From Larix kaempferi (taxonomy: Eukaryota; Streptophyta; Pinopsida; Pinales; Pinaceae), in contig BSBM01000191.1 in the NCBI GenBank assembly GCA_027924585.1, positions 3,162,001 through 3,226,000 of the forward strand: a DNA stretch of 64,000 nucleotides, in the 5' to 3' direction. The notes under the pieces were generated by a model. It did not search any database and was not told where the DNA came from. It was given only the letters and a program-made list of their open reading frames with translations. Each line of letters begins with the position of its first letter. Position 1 is the stretch's first letter. Position numbers and translations under genes: made by a program. This document shows, one piece after another, positions 22,159 through 33,163 of this stretch.

Positions 22159-23871
22159 TGTTTGCGGCAAAAATCACTTAAACTTATTGCGACATTCAAA
22201 AATAGATCTATGCATTTAACTTCGACATCATTGTATTCATTGTATCATTCAATAGAAACATTCATCACAGAAAGTATAACAGTAAAACATTAATTGCAGC
22301 AAGGAAACATAGCATTATTCATATATCGCAACATGCATTACCATAAGTGAACAGAAGATACACAGGGATTTCACAAAACAACTCCATCATATCATATTAG
22401 CTCAGCAAAACCTGGATACAATATTTCTGCAAAACACATATCTCGCAGATAACTCAGACACATACCGAGATCAAATCTCCAGTCACATTTAGATTCGGTT
22501 ATACTCTCCTCTGTTATGGTCATCCAACACATATGACTCTATGACTATAAATAGGCTTCCGCCTTTACATTGCTTGTCCACTTACTAACAACTTCCTAAC
22601 CGACGCTTTGAGCAAATCACCCAAAATCTAACTGATGCGGTCCAAATGACCCAAAAACCCACATACTGTGGTACAATTGACCCAAAATTACATAACATAC
22701 GGTCCAAATGACCCAAAACCCGCATACTGCGGTACAATCGACTCAAAAATACATAAAATAATCTCCTTTGTGCCCAACTCTCCGCCTTCTACGATATCTT
22801 CTGACTTGTCGCAGCATCCGCGATGCTACCTTACCAAACCGCCTGCCAACAGGCCCCCAACACAATCTTATGGCTCGCCCTCAAGCCACATCAGCAGGAC
22901 ATGGTGTGCTCGAACTCGATTATGGCTGAACTTTGTTTCTGTAATTGTTCTTGCTATCTGGATCGCGCTGTGTTGTCCTGCTGCTTCTGCTACGCAGATT
23001 ATCTACTCACTGTCATGTACTTCTCACCCGAAAGTGGTCATTCCCAGGCTTGTCGTTATGTACCTCACAAACTCATCCTCCAGTCTCGAGGTATCGATTG
23101 CAGACTAAGAAGAAGTTTACGAACAGCGTCGAGGTGCGAACCAGGCCGACGGCTCCAGCACATCTGTTTCGCACCAATAAGCATATGCTACAGGGACCTG
23201 GGGGCTACCACCCCCATCCTTTTTGTGGTCACAAGGACCACGAGACTTCGAACTATCACTAGCTACCTAGACATCTAGGAAGGGACTTCATGCTTGTAAC
23301 CCCCAAGTGTCTGCGACGCGGCTTGCTCCAGGAACTCATGCACACTCGTCGTTCGGGCCCTCAACGCGCCTGGTGTGCTACCACACGAAATGAAATGAAT
23401 CATTTCCACAGCCTCCTTGGAATTCCTAACCCTCTCGTAGCATAACACCTCTCGATTGGAAATACCTCTATGCTCTACTATCCTTTGGTTCCTATATTTA
23501 TACATCGCCTTCGACCGGTCGTCTGCCTCAACAATCATTTGCACCACCCGTTCGCGTTAGATGTGAATCATATCATTCCGTTGTTCTGTGTGAGTATGAA
23601 CCAGACTTCTGACATGCAACATGGAAACCATACTGCCATTGCTTTCCATTCGTGCCAAAGTGTGCAAACCATCACCCCAGGTGTCGTCGACCATGCTGCC
23701 ACGGTGTACTCTTTGTGCCAAACGTGCATGCTTCTGGCCGCAATCTAAGTAGACTAACAATCATACCTGCCCAAAAGAAAAAAAATTGTTTGCTAATGAT
23801 TCGTAATGATTTCTGATTTGACCCAATCGCGACCCTGCTACTGTCACGGACCGCTCCTACCTTGCGGCACA
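22159..23871 (-). repeat. Probable 3' LTR of Gypsy element A
   Basis: Read on the minus strand it would begin TGTGCCGCAAGG, preceded by purine-rich AAGTAGGGAGGCT, and end TTGCCGCAAACA. It lies downstream of the integrase C-terminus and encodes nothing recognisable. No second LTR copy is present, so the boundaries are inferred from TG/CA ends and position. Confidence 0.5.
22639..22762. repeat. 62-bp tandem duplication inside the LTR
   Basis: GGTCCAAATGACCCAAAA starts at 22639 and 22701, with several substitutions between copies. Confidence 0.85.
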
Positions 23872-23959
23872 AGCCTCCCTACTTGCGCATTTTTGTCTTT
23901 TTCGGTGCACCATCTTGCCACCGATCACCTTGCATTTTTATTTTTTTTGCCGATGCAAC

Positions 23960-25160
23960 TCATGCATCGCGCTGATCCAAGCTCGACCGATAGGGCTTCA
24001 ACCTACTGCCATTAATCAACTTTGGGAGCATCGCTCCATCCAACTGCTGCAACTGTACTGCGCCTCTTCAAGTGATGCTACTGATGCAATACGGACCAAG
24101 CCAATGCATCTGCAGTTTTCCTGGATGTTTCATAAACTTGTTGTCATACAATAGCACCAAGTCACCCTGTTGAAACTGTTTTTTTTATGTGGCGATCATG
24201 CCAAGCCTTCTAGCGATCCTTCTCCACCCCCTGGTGGAATTCTGCGATAAAGCGATCTTCCTCTAACTAGATTAACTGTGCTAGACATTCTTCTAATGCC
24301 ACTGCATCATCCATGCATGTTGCTGCCCGCGATGCGCAGACTCGGAACGATGTACTCATTGGCATAATCGCTTCTTATCCATACACCAGCTTGAATGGTG
24401 TATGTCCCGTCAACCTTTTACACATGGTGCAATACGCCCACAACACTGCTGGGATTTTTCAAATCCCAGTTATCGCGGTTCGCATTGCACACCTTTGTCA
24501 GTGCATGTTCCAATATCTTGTTGAAAGCTTCCACCGTGCCATTTTCCTACGGATGATATGGCGTACTCTTTTTATGTTGTATCTGCAGTTCCTTCGTCAA
24601 TGCACTGATGGTGCGATTGAGAAAGTGGCTACCCTGATCACTCAACAATATCTTGGGGCAGCCGAAGTGAGTGACAATGTTGTCGAACAAAAACCATGCG
24701 GCCGTGGTCGTGGAACAATCAACGACTGGTGCAGCCTCCACCCATCTTGTCAAATAATATGTCACCGTGATGATGTATCGTGCACCAGTGTGCTTCCCCG
24801 GTGGACTGATTGGTCCCACAAAATCCACTGCCCATTTTTTGAATGGCTGCAGTGTTAGCTGAGGCATTAGCGACATTTCATCTCTCCTGGATGGTTTTCC
24901 AGTTCTCTGACAAACATCGCAGGACCACGCATAGTCTATCGCATCATTATGCAGCGTGGGACACCAAAGCCCCGCACGAAGCACTTTCCTGGCAATCGCC
25001 CGACCGTCGTAGTGCCCTCCGGCCACTCCTGCATGTGCTTCTGACAAGATCTGCGCTTGCTCATGTGGCAAGACACACCGTTGCAATATCTCATATGCGC
25101 CCATCTTGTATAATTCTCCTGCGATTAGCTGGAAATCTGCAGCCTTGACTACCAACTGCT
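23960..25160 (-). pseudogene. Element A integrase
   Basis: The open part (25155-24547) has the HHCC zinc region (EAHAGVAGGHY, then CDVCQRTGKP) and the catalytic core (AVDFVGPI with the first Asp, LLSDQGSHF with the second). Past STPYHP the frame shifts but similarity continues: [17 protein letters not shown] supplies the catalytic Glu region, and a C-terminal stretch (LPKLINGSRLKPY) ends near 23960. Integrase joins retrotransposon DNA to the target. Frameshifts after 24547 make this copy non-functional. Confidence 0.85.
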
Positions 25161-25199
25161 TCTTTTGACTCGTGGTGAAATCCTCTGGTGCGGTACCTG

Positions 25200-26962
25200 T
25201 TTGTAGAAACTAAATGATATCTTCAAAATAGCCATCAGCTACTTCAACCCTAAAAAGTTGTGCATCAGGTAACCCATCTTCAATGTTAGTTGGCTCCTCG
25301 CCTGTTTCAATCTGCGATAGATGATCGGGGCCAACATTCAACCGTCCTGGCTTCACAATTACTTCAAAATCAAACTCCTGAAAAAGAAGTAGCCATTGAC
25401 ATATCTTCCCCCCCAACACAGGCTTATTGACCAAGTATTTCAATGCGGAGTGGTCTGTGAACATCTTAAAATGGCCTCCCAATAAGTAATGTCAAAACTT
25501 CTGCAGCGCATAGACCATCGCCAGACCTTCCCTCTCGGTAGTGGTGTAATTCCTTTTTGCGGATGATAACTTCCGACTTGCGAAAGCAATAGAGTGATCA
25601 AGATCCCCCTCTCATGGTTGCGCTAGCACCACACCTAGCGCAATCGATGATGCATCAACATGGACATGGAATTCCTTACTCCAGTCCAGAAATACTAATA
25701 TCGGTGCCAAATCCATCTTAGCCTTCAGCTGCTCAAAACTATCCGGACATTCAAGGCTCAATTGAAATACTGCATCCTTCTTCAATAACTTCTCCATAGG
25801 GGCGGTAATCATCGAATAACCCCTGATGAACTTGCAATAATACCCAGTATGCCCCAAAGTCGCCCTCAACTGCTTAACATTAGTCGGTGGTGTTAAGCTC
25901 AAAATGAGCGCAATCTTTGCTGGATCGACTAAAAACCCTTGTTTGCACACAATGTGACCCAGCAATATCCCAAACGGTGCACAAAATATGCACTTCTTCA
26001 AATTCAGCGATATCTGATGCTCTTGGCATCACTCCAGCATTAACCGCAGATTGGCTAGATGATCACGAATCAAACCATAAACTGTCCAATCATCCATGTG
26101 TACCTGCAAAAACTTCTGAATAAAATCCTGGAACGCGGCAACAACAACTTGCGAGAAGATCGTAGGTGCGTTCTTCAACCCAAACGGCATCACGGTATAC
26201 TGAAAACAACCCCATTCTATCACAAAAGTCATCTTGTGGAAGTCTTCTTTTGCAGTGCGAATATGATGATAGCCTGAGAACCCATCCATGAAAGAATACA
26301 TCTCCTGGCCGCCCACACCTTCGAGTACTTCATTGGGAAATGGGGTCGGAAAATGGATCATGCAAACAGGCATCATTCAACTTCCGCAAATCGACACAAA
26401 TGTGCACCTCGCCAGTCTTCTTGTCCTGCACCACCATAGGGCTGATCCATTCTAACTCTTCAATCGGTTCAATGATACCAGCATCCAACATGTGATCAAG
26501 TTCTAGCTTGACCCTCTCCTTATGTCGCGGATTCAACCGGTAGGGTCGCTGCCTGATCGTCTTAGCATCTGGTTTCAAGGGGATCTTCATCTCACCTAAA
26601 TCACCCAAGATACCTTTCATCTCAGAAAACTTCGTAGGAAAGAGGTCTTGGAATTCATGCAACAAATCAGTGACCTTTCCCATCATCTCATCATCCCAAT
26701 AATCTCCAACATTCACGAACTTGGGAGTGGCCTCCGTCCCAATATTGATCTTACGGAGCTTCAAGGACTGGCTGATCGGATCACTTGGCGCATCAGGTGC
26801 TACCACATCGCGACTCCCTTCAGATTCTGGAATATTGCCATTCCGTGGATCATCACCGTCTTCGGGCCCACCGGTGATATTGTAACATTCCATCATGGAT
26901 TGCATCTGACAGTGCGTATGCGGATCCGCGGGATATGCCACTGGGACAACCTTCAAAACCAC
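25200..26962 (-). pseudogene. Element A reverse transcriptase and RNase H
   Basis: The upstream frame (26962-26330) ends in RT fingers: KIPLKPDAKTIRQRPYRL, then CVDLRKLNDACLHDPF. A frameshift near 26370 moves RT to the frame at 26376-26029, with DGFSGYHHI, VMPFGLKNAPTIF and the catalytic HMDDW in place of YxDD near 26090. RNase H follows: a frame at 26001-25612 (FHVHVDASSIALGVVL), a stop, then TTEREGLAMVYAL and a frame at 25482-25210 (FTDHSALKYL). The Tyr-to-His change in the YxDD box, the frameshift and the stops mark it as dead. Confidence 0.88.
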
Positions 26963-26974
26963 ATCGCGGATGAG

Positions 26975-27560
26975 CTACAAATCATTATTGACATCAGGGT
27001 TGGCATCCGCAAAACTGAACATATGAGTGAAGCATACCGTCAACTCCACCCAAGTGGTAATTTCTCCTCGCAACTCAGCTGCAGTATACCATGAGCGCGG
27101 CATCTCATCTAAAATATGGATAAAGGCATGGACCCACTCATCTCGCGGTCGCGATGCCCACAATGTCTGACACTCCCTCAGATGACTTCCAAGGTTATTT
27201 CGAGCATCATATTTCCCTGCATGGTAGACCTCGGTGTCGCCAAAACGAACCATCATAAATCTCTTGCATTGCGACCATCCGTCAATTGATTTCTTATGTG
27301 TCGCCCACCAGCGTGTTGGGGCAGCCTTCAGTGCTTCCTCCAATGCCAACAGTCGCTGTGGTGGTGAAACTCTTTCCTCGAACTGCATCAAAAATTCAGA
27401 CAGACCAGGAAGCCCCTCATATACTGGAAGTGTAACCGTTTCAGTTGCAACGCGGCATAACGATTGCGTGACTAACCCGCACTTGCGGAGCGAAACCTCA
27501 TGCAAGCGGTTATGCCAGTGTTCTAACGCGTCATCAGATTCAGAAGACGTAGAGCTGTCA
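26975..27560 (-). pseudogene. Second capsid-like segment between protease and RT
   Basis: The frame (27505-26975, 176 codons; extendable upstream in frame to the TGA near 27563) lies where Gypsy elements normally pass straight from protease to RT. It reads LPGLSEFLMQFEERV, ALEEALKAAPTRWWATHK, QCKRFMMVRFG, ECQTLWASRPRDEW and FIHILDEMPRSWYTAAEL. The AL..TPARWW-like block, the following RF and the final helical pattern resemble the retrotransposon Gag capsid fold (PF03732-like). The element's normal Gag is at 29044-30201. I infer an extra Gag-like domain; it could instead be an unrelated lineage-specific domain. Confidence 0.6.
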
Positions 27561-27562
27561 CT

Positions 27563-28040
27563 TCACCATCCCAGCTCACCGTTGGCAATCGGATGAATAT
27601 AGTCTTCGGAAATGTTGAATGCATGGTCCCATCCACTCGGATCTTCGTCCTTCATTGGCTCAATGTATCTGCGTCCTTTAGCCAGATCCAAGGAGGCTAT
27701 GACTCTGAGATCGCGATTTTCGAAAGTCATCATCCGCCACTTGAAGTTGATTACCGCTCCACTTTCATTAGCCCATCCGATCCCTAGCAACGTGGGATAC
27801 GAGTTTCCACCTTCAACCACTTCGATGACGTCGAAGTCAGCATAGGTCTTCATGCCCTCAATATCCACCACCAGGCATGGGACTCTCCGAATCGGTGTCA
27901 CCTGAGCGTGATTAGCTAACCGAAGTTGTATAGGAGACCAGCTTAATGAGGGGCTCCCCATTTTCTGCCATGACTGCTTGGTTAAGATGTTGACATCCGA
28001 ACCAAGATCCAGAATAACTGAATCAACATCATAGTCCCCA
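27563..28040 (-). pseudogene. Element A retropepsin
   Basis: The active-site segment reads VILDLGSDVNIL near 28015 (DLGS in place of the common DTGA/DSGS). The domain continues in another frame (27961-27563) through IRRVPCLVVDIEGM and YPTLLGIGWANES, where the LLG/IGW block matches retropepsin C-terminal halves. A single frame change separates them. It would process the Gag-Pol polyprotein. Confidence 0.75.
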
Positions 28041-28674
28041 ATTTGTATGTCATGCGCATCTCCTTACCGGTCTTTCGTCGCTGTAAGGAGTTTACTGCAG
28101 ACTCTTGTCGTCCCCTGGTTGGTCGCTGCCACAACCCCTCAATCTCAGCAAGGTCCACAGGATCTCTTTCCAACAATAAGCAACTCTCAAAAAACTTCTG
28201 CAAGGTTCCAGACTGCACCGATGGACCTACCTCTAAAGTAGCATCAAAAACAAGGGGCATGTCGCAGATAATAGCTTTACCGCGATCTTGGTCCGTCGCA
28301 CGATGTGCCTGAAAGAATGTATCACGCTTGGACTCAACGTCGAATGATACCTTCTTCTGCCCGACCAATCGAATGTGTGGTTGTGAGCTATCCCCTCCAG
28401 TCGTTGCATCTCCACGAGTGATCACTGCGACAGCCGTATCTTGTGGCCTTGGCTCTGCTAAAATTGTTGCAACACTCGCACCCTGATTCTGGTTCAGCGA
28501 TGGATTCCCCTGTTGGTTCACATTCTGATTAGCATTCTGGTTCGGGTGTTGATTCTGGTTTTGCCCTGGTTGCTGCACCCGATTCTGTACTGGCTGCTGG
28601 GCATGATTTTGATTCTGCAATTGTGGAACATTCCCTGCTTGCCATCGTGCAATCAACTGCAGGCAGTTCTCCAT
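28041..28674 (-). pseudogene. Element A Gln/Asn-rich linker region
   Basis: The frame 28674-27982 starts with repeated QNQ, NQN and HPNQNANQ units (residues about 18-65), then a hydrophilic region without a known fold, and merges into the protease segment. The low complexity of the first third creates long shadow frames on the other strand. Confidence 0.65.
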
Positions 28675-28679
28675 TGTAT

Positions 28680-30201
28680 GATCTGTAACAAAGCAAAACG
28701 TACACTATGTCTACAATAATGGGCAGTCACGATGATAGTGCCCCCATACCGCACAGTGATAACACTGAACAGGTCCGCGACCTCCTCGTCCTCCTCTGCG
28801 ACCAAATCCTCCACCACGTCCACCCAGGAATCCGCTCTACTGTTGGTACTGCGGTTGGTTGTACTGTTGCTGCATAGGAGCTGGTTGCATGCCCTACCCT
28901 TGCTGCACATACTGCGGTTGTTGAACATACTGTGGCTGTTGTGGAGCCATTTGCATCGGAGCATATTGCGGCATAAACTGTTGTGGTTGCTGCTGTGGTA
29001 CAAACTGTACCTGCGGTTGAGGTAGCGGTTGGGCTACCTGTGGCTACGGTTGAGGTATCGGTTGGGCTACTTGTGGCTGCGGTTGCGGTTGTTGTACGGA
29101 ACATTGATCGTCCTTTACATAGAATGCATCGTACATTCTCTCATGAAGCAAACCATATGCCCGAAAATCTTTATCGTCATGTCCCACAGATTTACAGAAT
29201 GTGCAATACAGATTCATCGGTTTGGTGACCATTTTCTGCATGTATGGACATTCTTCATGGCGGTGCCCATATACCTGACAAACGCGACACCATGGCATGA
29301 CACCGCCATTCAATGGATTCGGTGCTCCTAAAACCAAATAATTGCGAAAGTCCAGGAAATTATCCTTAGTATGTCCTTCTCCTCGACATCGCGTACACCA
29401 TACTTCTTCACATTGTTCCTTGCCCTTCTTCAGATCTTGTAGCTGTATGGTCAAGTTAGCCAGCTGTGTTTGTATCTGCGACATCCCAGCTGCATTTTCA
29501 CTAATCGACGACGCCTCCAACCACACTGCAATCTCCAGAGCTTCACTGGGCATCATAATGTTCTGTTGCATCAGTGGTAGTCGAATGTGCGGAAGCAGTG
29601 CCACGATGAACCACTCTTTGTGTTGGACATCACTCATATCAAAACTAACCCTCGCCTTCAACGTTTTGAACCGCTGGTCAAAATCCCACACCGTCTCATG
29701 GGGATACTGCTTAATTTCTTTCAATTTTGTAATATATTGTGCTTCAGACTTGGGTTTTCTGAATTTTGCAATCAAACCGTCCCTGATGTCGTCTAGTGTC
29801 TTCTCTGGAGCTCCTGTAGGAACTAGAACAAACTTCATAAACCAGTCTAATGCGCGACCTCGCAGAGTTGTTGCTAACAGTCCTTTCTTAGCATTATCAT
29901 CAGTGATTTGTTTTACGGTCCATACCGCTTCACACAAAAACCAGTACTGCTCCAGGTTATCTGTCCCATTCTCGTGGAACAGCGGCAACTTAGCGTCCTC
30001 GCTCGCCATCCTGGGATTCCATCCTGCAGTCGCTAAACTACTAGCAATTAAGTTTTGTTGACCCGGTGGGGTCGAAATTGTGTTTCTCACTGGTTGACAG
30101 ATAGTGAGCGGAGGTGTGGGTACGTTGCTGCTGGGGTTTGGTCCTGCCTCTATCCTGGGCATAGCCTGATTGTCCTTGTTCGGGCTGTGAGGTCGCTTCA
30201 T
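28680..30201 (-). pseudogene. Element A Gag with up to four zinc knuckles
   Basis: The main frame (30201-29044, 385 codons) has a capsid region (LPLFHENGTDNLEQYWFL, TTLRGRALDWFMKF, ETVWDFDQRFKTLK). Knuckle-like motifs follow: CTRCRGEGHTKDNF and CTFCKSVGHDDKDF (both lacking the last Cys) flank an intact CRVCQVYGHRHEEC. After a Pro/Gln-rich low-complexity stretch with stops, an RGG-rich segment and another intact knuckle (CYHCAVWGHYHRDC) lie near 28740-28800. Confidence 0.85.
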
Positions 30202-30424
30202 CCCGTGTGGTCTTCATTCTCGAACTTGCGGTTCGATCACAGCAGGACATTCTCCTGTCCTCTGCCTCTTTTCCAGTTGAAACCTCGCTCCTCCCCTTGT
30301 AACACCACTCTCTTCCTCGGCTTCACTCACAGTCTCATCATGACCTGCACCCATCTACCCCTTATCATTCCATGTACCGCCCCCCTGCAGTTGCGATACC
30401 CATGGCCTCCTCCCACCAGGTTGT

Positions 30425-30784
30425 TTACTGATCTAGATGCATCTTCAATATTCCCTTCTCGCAAATAAGCATCTTAATGGACAGTTGGAGCGACAGCAGA
30501 AACCTTCCCCGGGGTTTGCAGAATAAATATCTTTCAGCTTCACTATAATACTTTTGCGTATCAACCAAAAATTCAGTGATATACCCTTCCAAGATGCTAT
30601 CAAGCCACACTTCAACAGCCCGCAATGCTTTGTTGTCGACTTCCTGCAGTTCTTGGATCAGCTCTGGGGTCCAAGTCATTGGTTCACCACCTTGGAAGTT
30701 CATCTTCTAGAAGGTCAACTTCCCCAACCACTCGTACAAAATGACTGGGAATTCACAGAAAAACCATTCATGCAGACCGTCGTG
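30425..30784 (-). pseudogene. Leader ORF upstream of element A Gag
   Basis: A 92-codon frame (30703-30425) begins MNFQGGEPMTWTPELIQELQ and looks helical and acidic. Open sequence continues upstream past one stop to about 30784. It is next to, and in the same orientation as, the element A Gag. I do not recognise a domain. It ends at the hairpin that marks the junction with element B. Confidence 0.45.
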
Positions 30785-30840
30785 AATATATCTTCCCACC
30801 CACTGATCTATTGTTGGTCGAGTGGGTGGGAAGATATATT
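30785..30840. repeat. Perfect 20-bp inverted repeat (hairpin) at the A/B junction
   Basis: Arms at 30785-30804 and 30821-30840 are exact reverse complements, separated by 16 bp. The element B chromointegrase tail (ERRETILRN) stops matching inside the right arm, and element A-like leader sequence starts after the left arm. Confidence 0.93.
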
Positions 30841-31990
30841 CCGGAGAATAGTTTCCCTCCTTTCGAGGATATAATCCGGTTCCACCGGAAAATCTCTGTC
30901 TTGTCCCACCTGTACATCATTCCAGTTTACAAAATGAGTATTATTGTGCACATATTTCTTTAAAAATGATATATGAAAAACATTATGTATTTTTAAGTTG
31001 GGTGGCAAAGCCAGTTGGTATGCCACTGCTCCAATCTTAGACAATATTTCAAAAGGACCGCAATACCTGGGTGCCAACTTGGCACAACTCCCCCAATTTC
31101 AGTGAACTCTTTTTCGGTCTTACCTTGAGGAATACATGTTCACCAACCTGGAACTCTTTATGAGTTCTTTTTGAATCTGCTTGACTCTTTTGCCTATCTT
31201 GGGCAGCTTTTAAATGTCCTTGCACCTGTTTCACAATTAGTTCTAACTCCTGCAATAATTCAGGTCCTAAAACAACTCTATTTACTGGATCATTCCACGA
31301 AACAGGTGTATTACATTTCCTACCATAAAGAATTTCAAAAGTACTAAGTCTGGCCGATGCATGATAGTGATTATTATAAGCAAATTCTGCTAAGTGCAAG
31401 TAGTCTTCCCACTTACCAGGCTGATCCTTAACATACATTCTTAATAAATCTTCTAAAACTTGATTTACCCTTTTTGTCTGTCCATCCTTCTATGGATGAA
31501 ATGTTGTACTGAAATTTAAAGTTGTATTCAACCCCTTAAACAGTGACCTCCAGAAGTTTCCTGTAAACTTTGAGTCACGATCTAAAATTATTACTTTCGG
31601 TATTCCATGTAGTCTAAAAATCTGTTTCATAAAGATCTATGCAATATCTGGAGCTTTATGAGTAGTCTTTACGGGTATGAAATGTGTTGCCTTGCTGATT
31701 TTGTCCACTACCACCATGATAGAATCATGTTGTTTCTGATTTTTAGGTAATCCTGTAATAAAGTCTATGCTGATCACTTCCCATTTCCAACTTGGTACCG
31801 GTAAGGGTTGCAACAATCCAGCAGGATGTTGGTGTTCAACCTTTACTTTTTGACAATCCAAACATTTAGCTATGTACTCTGCTACTTCATCCTTCATTCT
31901 GGGCCAATAGTATTCTTTTCTCAACATAGTAATGGTCTTTTGATAACTTGGATGACCAGAATAGTGACTTTTATGCATCTCTTTTAATAT
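30822..31990 (-). pseudogene. Element B integrase and C-terminal domain
   Basis: The first frame (31978-31637) has HKSHYSGHPSYQKT, CLDCQKVKVEHQ and the catalytic core start (VISIDFITGLPK). A stop follows; LDRDSKFTGNFW with the second Asp lies just after. The frame 31438-31049 continues EFAYNNHYHASA and [14 protein letters not shown]. The next (31077-30808) has the SH3-like [29 protein letters not shown] and ERRETILR, which leads into a chromodomain in intact chromoviruses. The chromodomain itself is gone. Several stops and one frameshift are present. Confidence 0.88.
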
Positions 31991-32002
31991 CAGAAATTTT
32001 AT

Positions 32003-32640
32003 TTATGGTATGTCTGGTACATACAATCTATTTTTATACAGTAATAAACCATTTTCCTTCATGCTGTAATCTACCATAAAATTTTCAGAACTGTTGTTTG
32101 TTGTCTTGAAAATATCTTCATCCTTAACCCGTACTTGATGATATCCTGATCTTAGATCAATTTTCGAAAATACTGTTGCTCCACGCAGCTGATCAAATAG
32201 ATCATCTATGCGGGGCAATGGATACCTATTCTTGATCATCATCTTATTAAGCTGGCGATAATCTATGCACAGTCTCGAGGTTCCATCTTTCTTCTTAACA
32301 AAGATGACAGGTGCTCCCCAAGGAGACACACTGGGTCTAATATACTTTTTGTCAATAAGTTCCTTCAACTGTGATTTTAATTCGTTTAACTCCAGTATGT
32401 TCATTCTTTATGGAGCCTTCGAATTTGGTACTGCTCCTGGTATTAACTCTATGGTAAAATCTAAATCTCTTTTGGGTGGTAATCCTGGAATCTCCTCAGG
32501 AAATACATCCTTAAAATCCTTTAGGACAAGTATGTCTTCTAATTTCAATTTGTCCTCTTTATCCATAAACTCATCATTTACCATGTTTACTGCAAATATT
32601 TGGCATCCTTTCCTAACTGCCCTCTTAACTTGCATGGCTG
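32003..32640 (-). pseudogene. Element B reverse transcriptase with internal deletion
   Basis: The first frame (32635-32408) has EDILVLKDFKDVFPEEIPGL, the chromovirus linker into RT. After one stop, the frame 32404-32003 carries [40 protein letters not shown] and [16 protein letters not shown]. At IFKTT, near 32100, the sequence jumps directly to the pre-integrase segment ([14 protein letters not shown]). The palm with YxDD, thumb, connection and RNase H are absent, a deletion of roughly 1.3 kb compared with an intact element (inferred). The join is in frame. Confidence 0.85.
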
Positions 32641-32644
32641 AAAT

Positions 32645-33163
32645 CTATCTAAGGGTTACCTTCCTTGGGATGCCTTTTATTTCTATAGTTTTCCCTTCGT
32701 CATTTAAACATGTAAAACTTTTTCCATAACAGTCCAGGATGACATGATGGGCTTCTAACCAGTCCATCCTAACTATAATATCATAAGAACCTAAAGGTAG
32801 AATATTCAACTTGATTTGTGTTTGTAAATGATTCATGGACAAAACACAGTTTTCTATAAAATCTGATACTTTTCTCTTTGTTCCAGTTGCTAGTCTAACT
32901 AGCCAAGATTTACTAAACTTTTCAGTTTTCAATTTAAGACTTTCCACAATGTCTGGTGATATATAACTTAAGCTAGCACCTGGATCAATTAAAACAATAA
33001 CAGGATGATCATGTAGCATACCTTCAATCTCTACCATGGAGATTTGATGATCTGCTTGCCTGTTGTCAAGTGTTGCATTGATTATGGGCATTTCCCTCGC
33101 CACATCTCCAACCGTAGGTTCAGTCTGTATAGAGTTGATGTTGTTTGCTTTTCGCTTCCTCAA
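32645..33163 (-). pseudogene. Element B retropepsin
   Basis: Open frame of 172 codons. The active site reads VIVLIDPGASLSYIS (DPGA in place of DTGA/DSGA), followed by the LPLGSYDIIVRMDWLEAHH block found in chromovirus proteases. It overlaps or abuts the Gag frame at 33160. The DPG variant would probably impair catalysis if real. Confidence 0.8.

Larger units (their letters stand above)
22159..30784 (-). mobile_element. Gypsy element A, degraded, 5' truncated
   Basis: Reading down from high coordinates: leader ORF, Gag, several zinc knuckles, Gln/Asn-rich linker, retropepsin, a second capsid-like segment, RT, RNase H, integrase, C-terminal domain, probable 3' LTR. It is broken by multiple stops and a few frameshifts, but all pol parts are present. 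The 5' LTR is missing: the sequence meets element B at a hairpin near 30785-30840. Confidence 0.8.

Noticed and set aside
22668-24150. Overlapping plus-strand ORFs of 60-151 codons
   Set aside because: They lie antisense to the Gypsy element A LTR and integrase C-terminus; no domain on the plus strand.
28727-29104. Thr/Ala/Ser-rich and Leu/Arg-rich ORFs in alternative frames
   Set aside because: Shadow frames of the Pro/Gln-rich linker in element A Gag.
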